Positions 32,223-41,285 of a stretch of 51,458 bases of DNA are shown piece by piece (position 1 is the stretch's first letter; the number at the start of each line of letters is the position of its first letter). The notes beneath the pieces were generated by a model. That model was not told the DNA's origin. It saw only the letters and a list, made by a program, of their open reading frames with translations, and ran no database searches. The position numbers were made by a program, and so were the translations under genes. Source of the DNA: JBMDXK01 sp048594375 (lineage in GTDB: Bacteria; Pseudomonadota; Alphaproteobacteria; Rhizobiales; Methylopilaceae). The stretch lies in NCBI GenBank assembly GCA_048594375.1, contig JBMDXK010000013.1, positions 1-51,458 of the forward strand, given 5' to 3'.

Positions 32223-35200
32223 ATGAAGCTTACACGCCTGCGCCTTGCAGGTTTTAAAACCTTTGTTGACCCTTCGGAAATTCTCATCCAGCCTGGTCTG
32301 ACAGGTATTGTGGGGCCGAACGGTTGCGGCAAATCCAATCTGGTAGAAGCACTGCGCTGGGTAATGGGCGAAAACTCCTATAAAGCCTTGCGCGCTTCCG
32401 AAATGGATGATGTGATCTTTGCCGGTTCCGCCAAGCGTCCGGCGCGCAATATGGCAGAAGTCAGCGTCTGGATTGATAACGGAGAACACCGCGCTCCAGC
32501 ACCCTACACGCAGGTGGATGAACTGGAAATCAGCCGCCGCATCGAACGGGAAAAAGGCTCTGTCTATCGGGTCAATGGCAAGGATACCCGCGCGCGCGAT
32601 GTGCAACTTTTGTTTGCGGACGCCTCCACCGGCGCCCGCTCGCCCTCCATGGTGCGGCAAGGACAGATTGCCGAAATTATCAGCGCCAATCCGCAATCCC
32701 GCCGCCGCGTGCTGGAAGAAGCCGCTGGCATTTCAGGCCTGCACACCCGCCGTCAGGAAGCCGAAACACGCCTGAAAACCTCTGGACTCAATCTGCAACG
32801 GGTGGATGATGTGCTGCGAGGACTGGATGGCCAACTGGATAATCTGCGCCGTCAGGCAAAACAAGCTCTGCGCTACCGCAGTCTTTCATCCGATATTCGC
32901 CGCTGTGAACGGGAAATCCTGCGGCAAAATCTCAGCGAAGCGCGCAAGGAATACGCCGCCGCGCACGCTGCCGTTCTGGAAGCCGAACGCAGCGTTGCAC
33001 AATGTCTGGCGCAACAGCATGAAACCGCCCGCAACGAAGCCGTTGCCCAGCACGAACTCAAACGCCTGCGGGAAGAATCGTTGAGCGCCACCGCCGCACT
33101 GGAGCGCGTAAAACGCAGCGGTGATGCGCTGGAACAAGAAGAAACCCATGTGCGTCAGCGTTTAAAAGAGCTTGAGCATCAACAGGCGCAGCTTGCTCAG
33201 GATGAAGTCCGCGAAGCACAGCTTTCGCAAGATGCCGCAAGCAATCTTGCACGCATTGAAACAGAGATAGCACAGGCAACCAACAGCCTTGAGGGCTTGC
33301 GCAACACAGGACAAAGTGAACAACAGCGCATTGACGCTACGGCCTTGCACCTTCAAGCCGCCGAAACCGCCCTGCTGGAAGCAACCGCTGCCGTGGCCGA
33401 ACGCAATGCCCGCCGTGACGCTCTGATGCGCAACCGTATGGACAGCGAAGCACGTCTCAAGCGCATGGAGGCAGACTATGCCGCCGCTCAAGCGGCGCTT
33501 GCGCAGTGGGATAACGCTCCCCAAACCACCGACTACCAACAGCTTGCAACTGCCCTAAGCCACGCCCGTCATGCTCTGGGCAATGCCGAACAACATGTGG
33601 TGCTGACCGAACACGCGTTAAACGAAATACGCGAAGCCGAATCGGCTTACCGTCCTCACTTGCGTGAAAAAGAACAGGCCTTCCGGCAGCTTGATGTGGA
33701 AGTGCGCACGCTCACTAAAATGCTCGCTGCCCCCTCACACACAACACACGATGCAGTGCTGCATTCCCTCAACGTAAAAACAGGCTATGAACGGGCTTTT
33801 GCCGCCGCATTCGGAGATGACGCACAAGCTTCTGTGGACAATACGGCCTTGATGTTCTGGGCAGATACCCCTGCCTTGCCGGATGATCCACCCCTGCCCG
33901 ATGGCATAGAACCCCTCGCGCTTTATGGGGACGCCCCCGCTGTGCTTCAGCGCAGACTCGCGCAAACAGGGCTTGTGGAAGCATCGCAGGGTGCTGATTT
34001 GCAACCAAAACTTGCTCCCGGCCAATGCCTTGTCTCTCAATCGGGCGATTTGTGGCGCTGGGATGGCTATACAGTGCGCAGCGATGCCCCTTCCGCCACC
34101 GCCATTCGCCTTGCAGAACGCAACCGTCTGGCCGAACTTGAAGCCGCACTGGTCTTCGCCACCACCGCTTATGAAGAAAGCCGTCTGCATTTTCAAACCC
34201 TTGAAGCACAAGTGAAAACTGCCCAGACAGCAGAACAACACGCACGCACACACGCACGGGAAAGCCGCAAAGATGTTGATCGGCTGCAAGCCGAACTTAC
34301 CAAAGCCGAAGCTGAAAAAAATCGCCGCGAAGCCAAACAGGCAGAATGTCTGGCCACGCTGGGGCATCGGGAAGCATCACTGCGCGAATCACGCACAGCT
34401 TTCGATCTTGTACTGCGCGAATTTGATGCTCTACCGGAAGGGCATGATCTGGAAGAACAGCGTTTCCAATGCTTGCAAAACGCTGAACATGCAAGGCGGC
34501 AAGCCGCCGATGCGCGGGCAGCTCTGGATGCCGCACATCAACGCCGGCATGGGCTGGAACGCCGCCAGAAACATCTGCTTGATGAGCAACGGCTCTGGCA
34601 AAAACGGTCACAAGAAGCCGGATGCCAGAATCAGAAGCTGGCTGAACGGCGGAAAAATGTCACGGAAGAATATGCGTCCCTGTGCGAAAAGCCGGATCAA
34701 CTGGCCGCTCAGCGCAAGAATCTGCGCGATTCACTGCACACCCTTGAAATAGCCGCATGCACAGCACAGGATGCTTTAAATCTTGCTGAAACACGCCATA
34801 CCGAAAGCAGCCATGCGGCGCGGGATGCCTTGCGCGGTCTGGCTGACGTACAAACAAACCAGGCCAGAGCAGAAGAACGCCGCCAGAATGCCGATATGCG
34901 CTTGCAAGATGCCCAGCAGCGCTTTGACGAGGCGCATAAGGCGGCTCCCCTGCTCGATCACGCCTCTGAACCGGAGGGCAGCCAGCCCCTGCGTTCGTTG
35001 AAAGAACTGAACGCCAAACTCGACCAGCTTCGCAAGGAGCGCGAACGCCTCGGCGCTGTGAATCTGCGCGCAGAAGAAGAATTAAAAGAAGCACAAAGCA
35101 GCTTTGATGCCCTGCAGCGAGAACAGGCCGATCTCACCGATGCGATTCGCAAGCTGCGGCAAGGACTAAATACGCTCAATCAGGAAGGGCGCGAGCGGTT

Positions 35201-35675
35201 GCTGGCCGCTTTTGCACTGGTAAATGAACATTTTATCCGCCTGTTTTCCTTGCTGTTTGGCGGCGGGGAAGCGCAGCTCGAACTGATTGAAGCCGAAGAT
35301 CCATTGCAGATTGGCCTTGAAGTGATTGCCCGCCCTCCCGGAAAACGCCCACAAACGTTGTCGTTGCTTTCCGGCGGTGAACAGGCGCTGACCGCTATGG
35401 CTCTGATATTTGCAATTTTTCTGACGAATCCTGCCCCCATTTGCGTGCTGGACGAGGTGGATGCGCCGCTGGATGATGCAAATGTAGAACGCTTTTGCAA
35501 TCTGCTTGAAAATATGCGCGCCGATACAGATACACGCTTTTTAGTGATTACCCACAATCCGGTGAGCATGAGCCGCATGGATCGGTTGTTCGGAGTTACC
35601 ATGGCAGAACGAGGGGTTAGCCAGCTTGTTTCTGTCAATTTACAGGAAGCAGAGACCTTGCTGGAAGTCGTCTAG
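32223..35675 (+). CDS. smc: Chromosome segregation protein SMC
   Basis: SMC forms the condensin-like ring that compacts and separates chromosomes. The 1150-residue protein has the N-terminal Walker A GPNGCGKSN (31-39). Long coiled coils flank a hinge around residues 500-640, and the C-terminal head carries the ABC signature LSGGEQALTAMAL and Walker B PICVLDEVDAPLDD. Length fits alphaproteobacterial SMC. No ScpA or ScpB gene is nearby. It follows a terminator by 70 bases, so it has its own promoter, and its end lies about 200 bases before atpI. Confidence 0.97.
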   Translation: MKLTRLRLAGFKTFVDPSEILIQPGLTGIVGPNGCGKSNLVEALRWVMGENSYKALRASEMDDVIFAGSAKRPARNMAEVSVWIDNGEHRAPAPYTQVDELEISRRIEREKGSVYRVNGKDTRARDVQLLFADASTGARSPSMVRQGQIAEIISANPQSRRRVLEEAAGISGLHTRRQEAETRLKTSGLNLQRVDDVLRGLDGQLDNLRRQAKQALRYRSLSSDIRRCEREILRQNLSEARKEYAAAHAAVLEAERSVAQCLAQQHETARNEAVAQHELKRLREESLSATAALERVKRSGDALEQEETHVRQRLKELEHQQAQLAQDEVREAQLSQDAASNLARIETEIAQATNSLEGLRNTGQSEQQRIDATALHLQAAETALLEATAAVAERNARRDALMRNRMDSEARLKRMEADYAAAQAALAQWDNAPQTTDYQQLATALSHARHALGNAEQHVVLTEHALNEIREAESAYRPHLREKEQAFRQLDVEVRTLTKMLAAPSHTTHDAVLHSLNVKTGYERAFAAAFGDDAQASVDNTALMFWADTPALPDDPPLPDGIEPLALYGDAPAVLQRRLAQTGLVEASQGADLQPKLAPGQCLVSQSGDLWRWDGYTVRSDAPSATAIRLAERNRLAELEAALVFATTAYEESRLHFQTLEAQVKTAQTAEQHARTHARESRKDVDRLQAELTKAEAEKNRREAKQAECLATLGHREASLRESRTAFDLVLREFDALPEGHDLEEQRFQCLQNAEHARRQAADARAALDAAHQRRHGLERRQKHLLDEQRLWQKRSQEAGCQNQKLAERRKNVTEEYASLCEKPDQLAAQRKNLRDSLHTLEIAACTAQDALNLAETRHTESSHAARDALRGLADVQTNQARAEERRQNADMRLQDAQQRFDEAHKAAPLLDHASEPEGSQPLRSLKELNAKLDQLRKERERLGAVNLRAEEELKEAQSSFDALQREQADLTDAIRKLRQGLNTLNQEGRERLLAAFALVNEHFIRLFSLLFGGGEAQLELIEAEDPLQIGLEVIARPPGKRPQTLSLLSGGEQALTAMALIFAIFLTNPAPICVLDEVDAPLDDANVERFCNLLENMRADTDTRFLVITHNPVSMSRMDRLFGVTMAERGVSQLVSVNLQEAETLLEVV

Positions 35676-35874
35676 AGGCCGTATTCCGGCGATTGTTTGT
35701 CCTCATTCCGGCATTTTTTCTTTCCCTTCAGATGCGGCATGTTGTGAACAGCCTGCAAAAAGGTTGATTTTCATATCTTCAGAATCCCTTAACCGCCTTG
35801 ACTTTGAAACATGGCGTTACTATGGTGCCGCCCAATTGGATGAAAAAGCTTTTCGGCAAAAGGAATATTCGAGC

Positions 35875-36225
35875 ATGGTCAATGCACCGCATAATCCTGA
35901 TGAAGAAAACCTTGAAAACCTTTCTGATAATGCCCTTCGCCAACGCAGCAACGCGCTGGAAGCCGCTCTGAATAAAGTGGCTGAAGCCGATGCCAAGGAC
36001 GCGAACAAGACACGCAATTCGGTCAATGCCAGCAATTATGCAAAAGCATTACGCATGGTCAGCGATTTTGTTGCAGGCCCCATTGCAGGTGCCGGTGTCG
36101 GTTGGGGCATAGACTATCTTTTCAGCACCTCTCCGTGGGGGCTGATTATCTTCATGCTGTTTGGGTTTGCCGCCGGTTTTATGAATATCGTGCGGGTGGC
36201 GCAAAAGCAGAACCATAACGGATAA
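35875..36225 (+). CDS. atpI: F0F1 ATP synthase-associated AtpI/AtpZ family protein
   Basis: A 116-residue protein with a charged N-terminal half (including a short coiled coil, NALRQRSNALEAALNKVAEA) and two membrane helices. The helices show PIAGAGVGWGIDYLF and LIIFMLFGFAAGFMN, typical of AtpI/AtpZ. These proteins help assemble the c-ring or carry magnesium. Its place as first gene of the F0 cluster supports the assignment. The in-frame extension back to 35626 is unlikely to be translated, since similarity begins near the ATG at 35875, preceded by AAAGGAA. Confidence 0.87.
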   Translation: MVNAPHNPDEENLENLSDNALRQRSNALEAALNKVAEADAKDANKTRNSVNASNYAKALRMVSDFVAGPIAGAGVGWGIDYLFSTSPWGLIIFMLFGFAAGFMNIVRVAQKQNHNG

Positions 36226-36275
36226 CGGCGCGCCTTTCAGGCCGCCATGTAAGACATTAAGCGAGAGGCACTCCC

Positions 36276-37025
36276 ATGGCCGGTCCTATGGATCAATTTG
36301 TGATTAAACCACTTGTCCCGCTTGGGAATATTGGTGGCATTGATCTGGCGATAACCAATTCCGCCGCCTTTATGATGGGTATCGTAGCGGTTGTGTTTTT
36401 CCTTCTTACCGCAGGTACAGCCTCCCGCAGTCTTGTGCCGGGAAGATTGCAATCTGTTACGGAAGTCTTTTACGAGTTTATCGCCAACACTGTGCGGCAA
36501 ACAACCGGAAAAGAAGGAATGCGCTTCTTTCCGTTCGTGTTCTCGCTGTTTATGTTCGTGTTGTTTGCCAACCTGCTCGGCATGATTCCCGGCGCGTTTA
36601 CGGTCACCAGCCACATCATCGTTACCTTTGCTCTGGCCATGCTGGTTATCCTCACTGTGCTGGGTTATGGTATTTACAAACACGGCTTTCATTTCTTCAA
36701 TCTGTTTTTCCCAAGTGGCGCGCCAGGCTGGTTGCTGCCTTTCATGTTTGTGATTGAAGTCATTTCCTTCTTGTCCCGTCCCATTTCGCTATCTTTGCGT
36801 TTGTTCGGGAACATGCTGGCTGGTCACATTGCACTGAAAGTATTTGCAGGCTTTGTGGTCTCCATGACGGGTCTTGGTGTTCTTGGTATGGCAGGAGCCA
36901 CATTGCCGATGGCAATGATTGTGGCGCTCACCGGCTTTGAATTCCTGGTCGCTTTCTTGCAGGCATATGTTTTCACTGTTCTTACCTGCATTTACCTCAA
37001 CGATGCGCTTCATCCTGGCCACTAA
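36276..37025 (+). CDS. atpB: ATP synthase F0 subunit a
   Basis: The a subunit forms the proton half-channels beside the c-ring. The 249-residue protein has the diagnostic ISLSLRLFGNMLAGHIALK, with the essential arginine at R175. Five membrane helices are expected, and the conserved FIANTVRQ and YIFTVLTCIYLNDA-like end (AYVFTVLTCIYLNDALHPGH) are present. The gene is followed by atpE after 65 bases. Confidence 0.96.
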   Translation: MAGPMDQFVIKPLVPLGNIGGIDLAITNSAAFMMGIVAVVFFLLTAGTASRSLVPGRLQSVTEVFYEFIANTVRQTTGKEGMRFFPFVFSLFMFVLFANLLGMIPGAFTVTSHIIVTFALAMLVILTVLGYGIYKHGFHFFNLFFPSGAPGWLLPFMFVIEVISFLSRPISLSLRLFGNMLAGHIALKVFAGFVVSMTGLGVLGMAGATLPMAMIVALTGFEFLVAFLQAYVFTVLTCIYLNDALHPGH

Positions 37026-37090
37026 CACCCGTTAGTGACTTGTTTTGAAGTGCTTTGATTTACCTTTTCCATTACTTAAGGAGCTAAACA

Positions 37091-37318
37091 ATGGAAGCAG
37101 AAGCCGCAAAATTCCTGGCCGCAGGTATTGCATGTCTCGGTATGGGTCTCGCTGGTATTGCAGTGGGTAACATTTTCGGAAACTTCCTTTCCGGTGCGCT
37201 GCGCAACCCAACAGCCGCAGCATCCCAGTTCACCAGCGCCATGATCGGTGCTGCACTTGCAGAAGGTCTTGGCATTTTCTCATTCGTTGTTGCCATTATC
37301 CTGCTGTTCGTGGTCTAA
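37091..37318 (+). CDS. atpE: ATP synthase F0 subunit c
   Basis: The 75-residue c subunit is a hairpin of two membrane helices. The polar loop is LRNP (37-40) and the proton-carrying carboxylate is E58 in GAALAEGLGIFSF. The first helix has the glycine-rich pattern GMGLAGIAVG. No sodium-type ligand pattern is obvious, so a proton-driven rotor is expected. A strong TAAGGAG ribosome site matches the high copy number of this subunit. Confidence 0.97.
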   Translation: MEAEAAKFLAAGIACLGMGLAGIAVGNIFGNFLSGALRNPTAAASQFTSAMIGAALAEGLGIFSFVVAIILLFVV

Positions 37319-37493
37319 GTCTTTCAAGACTTCACATTCTCTGGTTGCCCAAAACTTTTACGTTCTGGGCAACCTTTCAAATCCGTATCCATGCAAGTCC
37401 AGAACCGCTTTTATGGATACGAATTTGGGGCAAGCCGCCTTACTGCTGTTTGCTATTGCGCATTTTTCTATTCCAGTGATGAGGGCAAAACTC

Positions 37494-38042
37494 ATGGAAG
37501 AAACAGTCAATGTTATCGAAGTTCCTGCAAATACTGCCGGTTCCGGCCCTGCATTTCCTGCATTCGATACCACAACTTATCCTTCCCAGCTCATCTGGCT
37601 GGCATTGACATTTGGTCTGCTGTACATCCTGATGTCACGCATTTCATTGCCGCGTGTACAATCTATTCTGGATGCCCGTCACAAGCGCATTTCTTCCGAT
37701 ATGGCTGAAGCAATCCGTCTGAAAGATGAAGCAAACGCTGCTCAGCACGCTTATGAAAAAGCACTTGCCGAAGCGCGTGGCAATGCGCAGACATTGGCCG
37801 CTTCCACCCGCGACAAACTCAACGCCGAAGCAGACGCTTCTCGCAAAGTTCTGGAAGCCGAGCTTGCCAGCAAGCTGCACGCTGCTGAAGAAAAAATTCA
37901 AGCCACCAAAGCTGCCGCACTCTCCAACGTACACACCATTGCTGTTGATGCTGCAGGTGCGATTGTTGAAAAAATTGCCGGCAAAGCACCCACCCCCGGT
38001 GACGTTGAAAAAGCCGTTGATGACGCCATTAAAGCGGCTTGA
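37494..38042 (+). CDS. atpF': ATP synthase F0 subunit b'
   Basis: A 182-residue peripheral-stalk protein: an N-terminal tail, one membrane helix (PSQLIWLALTFGLLYILMS), and a long charged helix for dimer formation with b. It is assigned b' rather than b by gene order (c, b', b) and by the acidic N-terminal tail before the helix, as in other Alphaproteobacteria. The frame is open upstream to 37248, but GAGGG lies eight bases before ATG 37494, which fits the usual N terminus. ATG 37413 is an alternative. Confidence 0.92.
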   Translation: MEETVNVIEVPANTAGSGPAFPAFDTTTYPSQLIWLALTFGLLYILMSRISLPRVQSILDARHKRISSDMAEAIRLKDEANAAQHAYEKALAEARGNAQTLAASTRDKLNAEADASRKVLEAELASKLHAAEEKIQATKAAALSNVHTIAVDAAGAIVEKIAGKAPTPGDVEKAVDDAIKAA

Positions 38043-38113
38043 ATAAAGCCGTTTGATTAAACCTTCTTTTTAAAATTTTCAGGGTTCTGCCCTTAAAACA
38101 GAAAGTTCAGATT

Positions 38114-38596
38114 ATGGGTACAACAGGTTTATGGAGCGCAATTGCTTTTGTGATCTTTTTCGGCCTTGTGTTCGGTTTTGGTCTTCACACCAAAATTCTT
38201 TCAATGCTGGATACACGCGGTAACCGCATCCGTGAAGAGTTGGATCATGCGCGTATGTTGCGTGAAGAAGCACAAAAGCTTCTCGCACAATATGAAAGCC
38301 GTCGTCAGGAAGCAGAAGCAGAAGCAAAATCCATTATTGAAATGGCAGAAGCCGAAGCCAGACAACTGGCACATGAAGCAAAAGTTAAAGCAGAAGAATT
38401 TGTTGCGCGCCGTACCCAGATGGCAGAACTTAAAATTTCTCAAGCAGAAGCACAGGCTCTTGCAGAAGTGCGCGCTGTGGCTGCCGATGCCGCAACCGAT
38501 GCCGCAGAGCGGGTTCTCAAAGCCCAGCTTAAAGGCAAAGCAGCAACCGCTTTCATGGAAGAAAGCATTGGCGAAGTTAAAGCCCGTCTGAACTAA
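38114..38596 (+). CDS. atpF: ATP synthase F0 subunit b
   Basis: A 160-residue peripheral-stalk subunit: a very short N terminus, one membrane helix (LWSAIAFVIFFGLVFGFGL), and a long Ala/Glu/Gln-rich coiled coil that reaches the F1 head. It is the last gene of the F0 operon and is followed by a strong terminator. The F1 genes are not in the window, as expected for this class. Confidence 0.93.
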   Translation: MGTTGLWSAIAFVIFFGLVFGFGLHTKILSMLDTRGNRIREELDHARMLREEAQKLLAQYESRRQEAEAEAKSIIEMAEAEARQLAHEAKVKAEEFVARRTQMAELKISQAEAQALAEVRAVAADAATDAAERVLKAQLKGKAATAFMEESIGEVKARLN

Positions 38597-38628
38597 TTTA
38601 TTCAGCGGTTTTCAATCAAAATCATTTT

Positions 38629-38662
38629 AAAGCCGGATGCACATTTTGCATCCGGCTTTTTT
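38629..38662 (+). terminator. Intrinsic terminator of the F0 operon
   Basis: A perfect 13-base-pair stem, AAAGCCGGATGCA (38629-38641) with TGCATCCGGCTTT (38647-38659), a five-base loop and a six-T tract. It ends atpI-atpF and precedes repeat copy 1. Confidence 0.93.
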
Positions 38663-38693
38663 CATTTGTTCATGGGCGGGGAATTTGTATGTA

Positions 38694-38806
38694 TGGCCTG
38701 AGACATATAAAATGATTACTTACCTCAGGCTATAAGTCTCTGTTTTATAGCAAATTCTTATCTGTGCTGGTCGATGGTTTCAATAAAAAGATTATTTTAT
38801 TTTAAA
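38694..38806 (+). repeat. Intergenic structured repeat, copy 1
   Basis: First of four related copies. It starts with a hairpin GCCTGAG (38696-38702) and CTCAGGC (38724-38730) whose loop carries ATAAAATGATTA. A second hairpin follows, CTATAA (38730-38735) with TTATAG (38745-38750). The tail TCTGTGCTGGTCGATGG leads to TCAATAAAAAGATTATTTTA. It lies between the atp terminator and the convergent dciA-like gene. Confidence 0.72.
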
Positions 38807-38823
38807 CTTGGCGGCATGGGATA

Positions 38824-39339
38824 TCAGCGTTGTTTTTTAGCCTGTATGGTGCGTCCCAACTGCAAAACCGCCTGCCTTAATCTGTCATTTTCAATGTTTG
38901 CGACGCTTTCCGTCATGCGCTGTTCCGTTTCAGCATCCAGCCTGATTTCTTTGGGTGCAGCATTGCGTTCGTGTTTTTGCACTGGCCCCTGTTTGAGCCG
39001 GATCTGCTGCACACATTGCCAGCCCAGATAGCGGTTAATGCGCTCAAGAATCACAGGCGCCTGTATCTGGAACTCCAGCGCAAAAGCACCTTCCACACGC
39101 ACATGCAGCACTGCGGGCTGACGTGGACTGGCGGGATCAGCGGCCTGACCTTTGGGCGGCCATTGCATTTTCACGGGTTCAGAATAAGGCGCAAGCTCTG
39201 CTCCGGCAATATCGCCCCAATGCGTAAGAATTTCACTGCTGGCAAAGCCCTGTTTTGCCAGCACGTCATTGAGGCACTGCGGCAACAGGGCTGCGAGCGT
39301 TGTCGCGTATTTTTTTTTGAAGGGGGGTGACTGCTGCAT
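38824..39339 (-). CDS. DUF721 (DciA-like) protein
   Basis: A 171-residue protein of the DUF721 family. DciA members of this family load or aid the replicative helicase DnaB in bacteria lacking DnaC. The family core is visible as LLPQCLNDVLAKQGF, ILTHWGDIAGAELAPYSEPV and LHVRVEGAFALEFQIQAP, with the end part acidic and helical. It is divergent from mutY across about 134 bases, an arrangement common in Alphaproteobacteria. A GC-rich ribosome site is not obvious. Confidence 0.82.
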   Translation of the reverse strand: MQQSPPFKKKYATTLAALLPQCLNDVLAKQGFASSEILTHWGDIAGAELAPYSEPVKMQWPPKGQAADPASPRQPAVLHVRVEGAFALEFQIQAPVILERINRYLGWQCVQQIRLKQGPVQKHERNAAPKEIRLDAETEQRMTESVANIENDRLRQAVLQLGRTIQAKKQR

Positions 39340-39473
39340 CGCTCTTTATCGCCGTATGACTGAAAGTGGGTAATATACTTCAAACTTTGGATTTGTCATG
39401 CCTTGTTATGCCTGCATCAGCTGCTATATGTTTGCTATCTTGCTTTTGTATCGGTGTTTCATTGAACCATTCC

Positions 39474-40523
39474 ATGCCACTTTCTCCTCCTGATCCTGCC
39501 CTTTTGCTGGCATGGTATGACACACATCGTCGTGCAATGCCGTGGCGCGCCCTGCCCCATACTGACCCCAATCCGTATTATGTCTGGCTTTCGGAAATCA
39601 TGTGCCAGCAAACCACTGTAGCGGCTGTTATTCCGTATTTTGAACGTTTTATTACCCGTTTTCCTGATCTTGAAACCCTTGCGGCAGCTCCTCTGGATGA
39701 TGTGCTGAGCCTGTGGTCGGGGCTGGGTTATTATGCGCGCGCCCGTAATCTGCACCGCTGCGCAATTGCACTCATGGAAATCCATCAGGGCGCTTTCCCC
39801 AGCGATGAGGCCGCACTTTTGAAACTGCCCGGCATCGGGCGCTACACAGCCGCCGCCATTGCCGCAATTGTTTTTAACACGCGCACCAGTCCAGTTGATG
39901 GCAATCTGGAACGGGTGATGGCGCGGCTTTATGCGGTTGAGCAACCCCTCCCCGCATCAAAAGAAACGCTCCGAAAGCTGGCGCTTGACCTTACACCCGC
40001 TGATCGGCCGGGGGATTTTGGTCAGGCTCTGATGGATTTAGGGGCTACTGTCTGCACGCCAAAAAAGCCGGATTGCCCCGCCTGTCCCTGGGATAAAAAT
40101 TGTCTTGCTGCCCTGCGCTCTGATACGGAAACTTTTCCGCGCAAGATTCGTAAACCCAAACCACAGCCCCGTTATGGCGTGGCATTTCTGGCTTATCGTA
40201 GCGATGGCGCAGTGCTGCTCAATCGCCGGACTTCAGAAGGTTTGCTGGGCGGTATGGCGGAAATTCCCTCAACCCCATGGGAGCCGCAGCAACGCGCCGC
40301 AGAAGCCGCCCTTCCCCATGCTCCTCTCAGCGCGCAATGGCGTATTCACGACGGCACAGTGAAACATGTTTTCAGCCATTTCCCCCTGTTTATGCAGGTG
40401 TGGGCGGCTACACTTCCCCCTGAAACCCCTGCGCCTACCGGCATGTGGTGGTCAAACCCCAACCAGTTGCCGCAGGAGGCTCTGCCTACATTGATGCGTA
40501 AAATTCTGGCACATGCGCAATGA
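39474..40523 (+). CDS. mutY: A/G-specific adenine glycosylase
   Basis: MutY removes adenine mispaired with 8-oxoguanine, working with MutM, which is also in the window (46124). The 349-residue protein has the helix-hairpin-helix and catalytic region (LPGIGRYTAAAIAAI, PVDGNLERVMARL). The 4Fe-4S ligands are in CTPKKPDCPACPWDKNC. A C-terminal Nudix-like domain for 8-oxoG recognition follows. ATG 39474 (MPLSPPDPALLLAW) fits the family; the in-frame extension to 39366 has no support. Confidence 0.95.
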   Translation: MPLSPPDPALLLAWYDTHRRAMPWRALPHTDPNPYYVWLSEIMCQQTTVAAVIPYFERFITRFPDLETLAAAPLDDVLSLWSGLGYYARARNLHRCAIALMEIHQGAFPSDEAALLKLPGIGRYTAAAIAAIVFNTRTSPVDGNLERVMARLYAVEQPLPASKETLRKLALDLTPADRPGDFGQALMDLGATVCTPKKPDCPACPWDKNCLAALRSDTETFPRKIRKPKPQPRYGVAFLAYRSDGAVLLNRRTSEGLLGGMAEIPSTPWEPQQRAAEAALPHAPLSAQWRIHDGTVKHVFSHFPLFMQVWAATLPPETPAPTGMWWSNPNQLPQEALPTLMRKILAHAQ

Positions 40524-40593
40524 TTTTCTTGAGGTTCCGGCTTAACATCGCTACAACTCAGCGGAATGTTTTTCTTTGATGCGGAGTGTTTCC

Positions 40594-41064
40594 ATGCCCC
40601 CATACCCTCAACCGCATATCGCACCGCGGGATCTGCTGCAACGCTATGGGATCTATCTGATGAGCGGGGTGCTGTTTTTCTTCGCAGTTGAAGTGGTGGC
40701 CAGCCAGTTTCTGGAGATTACCTTCAAAGGCTCGCCGGTTGGCTTTTTGATTATTTTTTGTGCGGCCATGCTCGCAGGGCATTATTGGTATAATGCAGAA
40801 AAACATCCCCCCGCCTCACGCCGCATCTGGCAAATGGCAGCTTTCTGCGCAGCCCTCACTCTGGTGTTGCAATGCGTGCTGGTGCTGGCTCTTATGGCGG
40901 TTTTTTCCGGTGAAGCAAAACAATTTCTTGCCGCACTCGGTGACAAAAGCCCACTGATGTTTCTTATGTTTGCGGGTTTAATGCTGATGATTATGGTTTT
41001 TCTCATCTGGGGCGGCCTTGCCTGGGGCATCCGGCAAGCCATCAAAAAAGCAGAAAAAGCGTGA
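40594..41064 (+). CDS. Four-helix membrane protein, ABZJ_00895-like
   Basis: A 156-residue integral membrane protein with four hydrophobic helices: LMSGVLFFFAVEVVA, VGFLIIFCAAMLAGHYW, AFCAALTLVLQCVLVLALM and a final segment around MFLMFAGLMLMIMVFLIWG. Its layout resembles the ABZJ_00895 family of unknown function. ATG 40594 has GGAG seven bases upstream; an in-frame ATG at 40579 does not. No functional motif is visible. Confidence 0.68.
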   Translation: MPPYPQPHIAPRDLLQRYGIYLMSGVLFFFAVEVVASQFLEITFKGSPVGFLIIFCAAMLAGHYWYNAEKHPPASRRIWQMAAFCAALTLVLQCVLVLALMAVFSGEAKQFLAALGDKSPLMFLMFAGLMLMIMVFLIWGGLAWGIRQAIKKAEKA

Positions 41065-41147
41065 TCCTTACAATAACCACGTTTTTTGCTTAACCCCCTT
41101 CGCAAGAAGTAAAAAACAGCGCATACTGCTTCGGCTCACGCATATAT

Positions 41148-41260
41148 AGCTCAGGACAGATAAAATGGTTATCTGTCTCAGGCTGTAAATCTTTAATTTA
41201 TCGCAGAGTTTTTTAGCTGCGCTGGCCATTGGCTCCAATACAATGACCATTTCATTGGAA
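41148..41260 (+). repeat. Intergenic structured repeat, copy 2
   Basis: Second copy. The first hairpin is a perfect nine-base-pair stem, GACAGATAA (41155-41163) with TTATCTGTC (41169-41177), around AAATG(G). TCAGG flanks it on both sides. The tail TAGCTGCGCTGGCCATTGGC leads to CCAAT (41234-41238) facing ATTGG (41254-41258). It ends 25 bases before the moxR ATG, so it may contain or affect the moxR promoter. Confidence 0.72.
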
Positions 41261-41285
41261 CACTGCTCTATGAGAGAAAACGCCC

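Noticed and set aside
33735..34367. Frame opposite smc
   Set aside because: Lies in the SMC hinge and coiled-coil region; SMC motifs on both sides are in one continuous frame.
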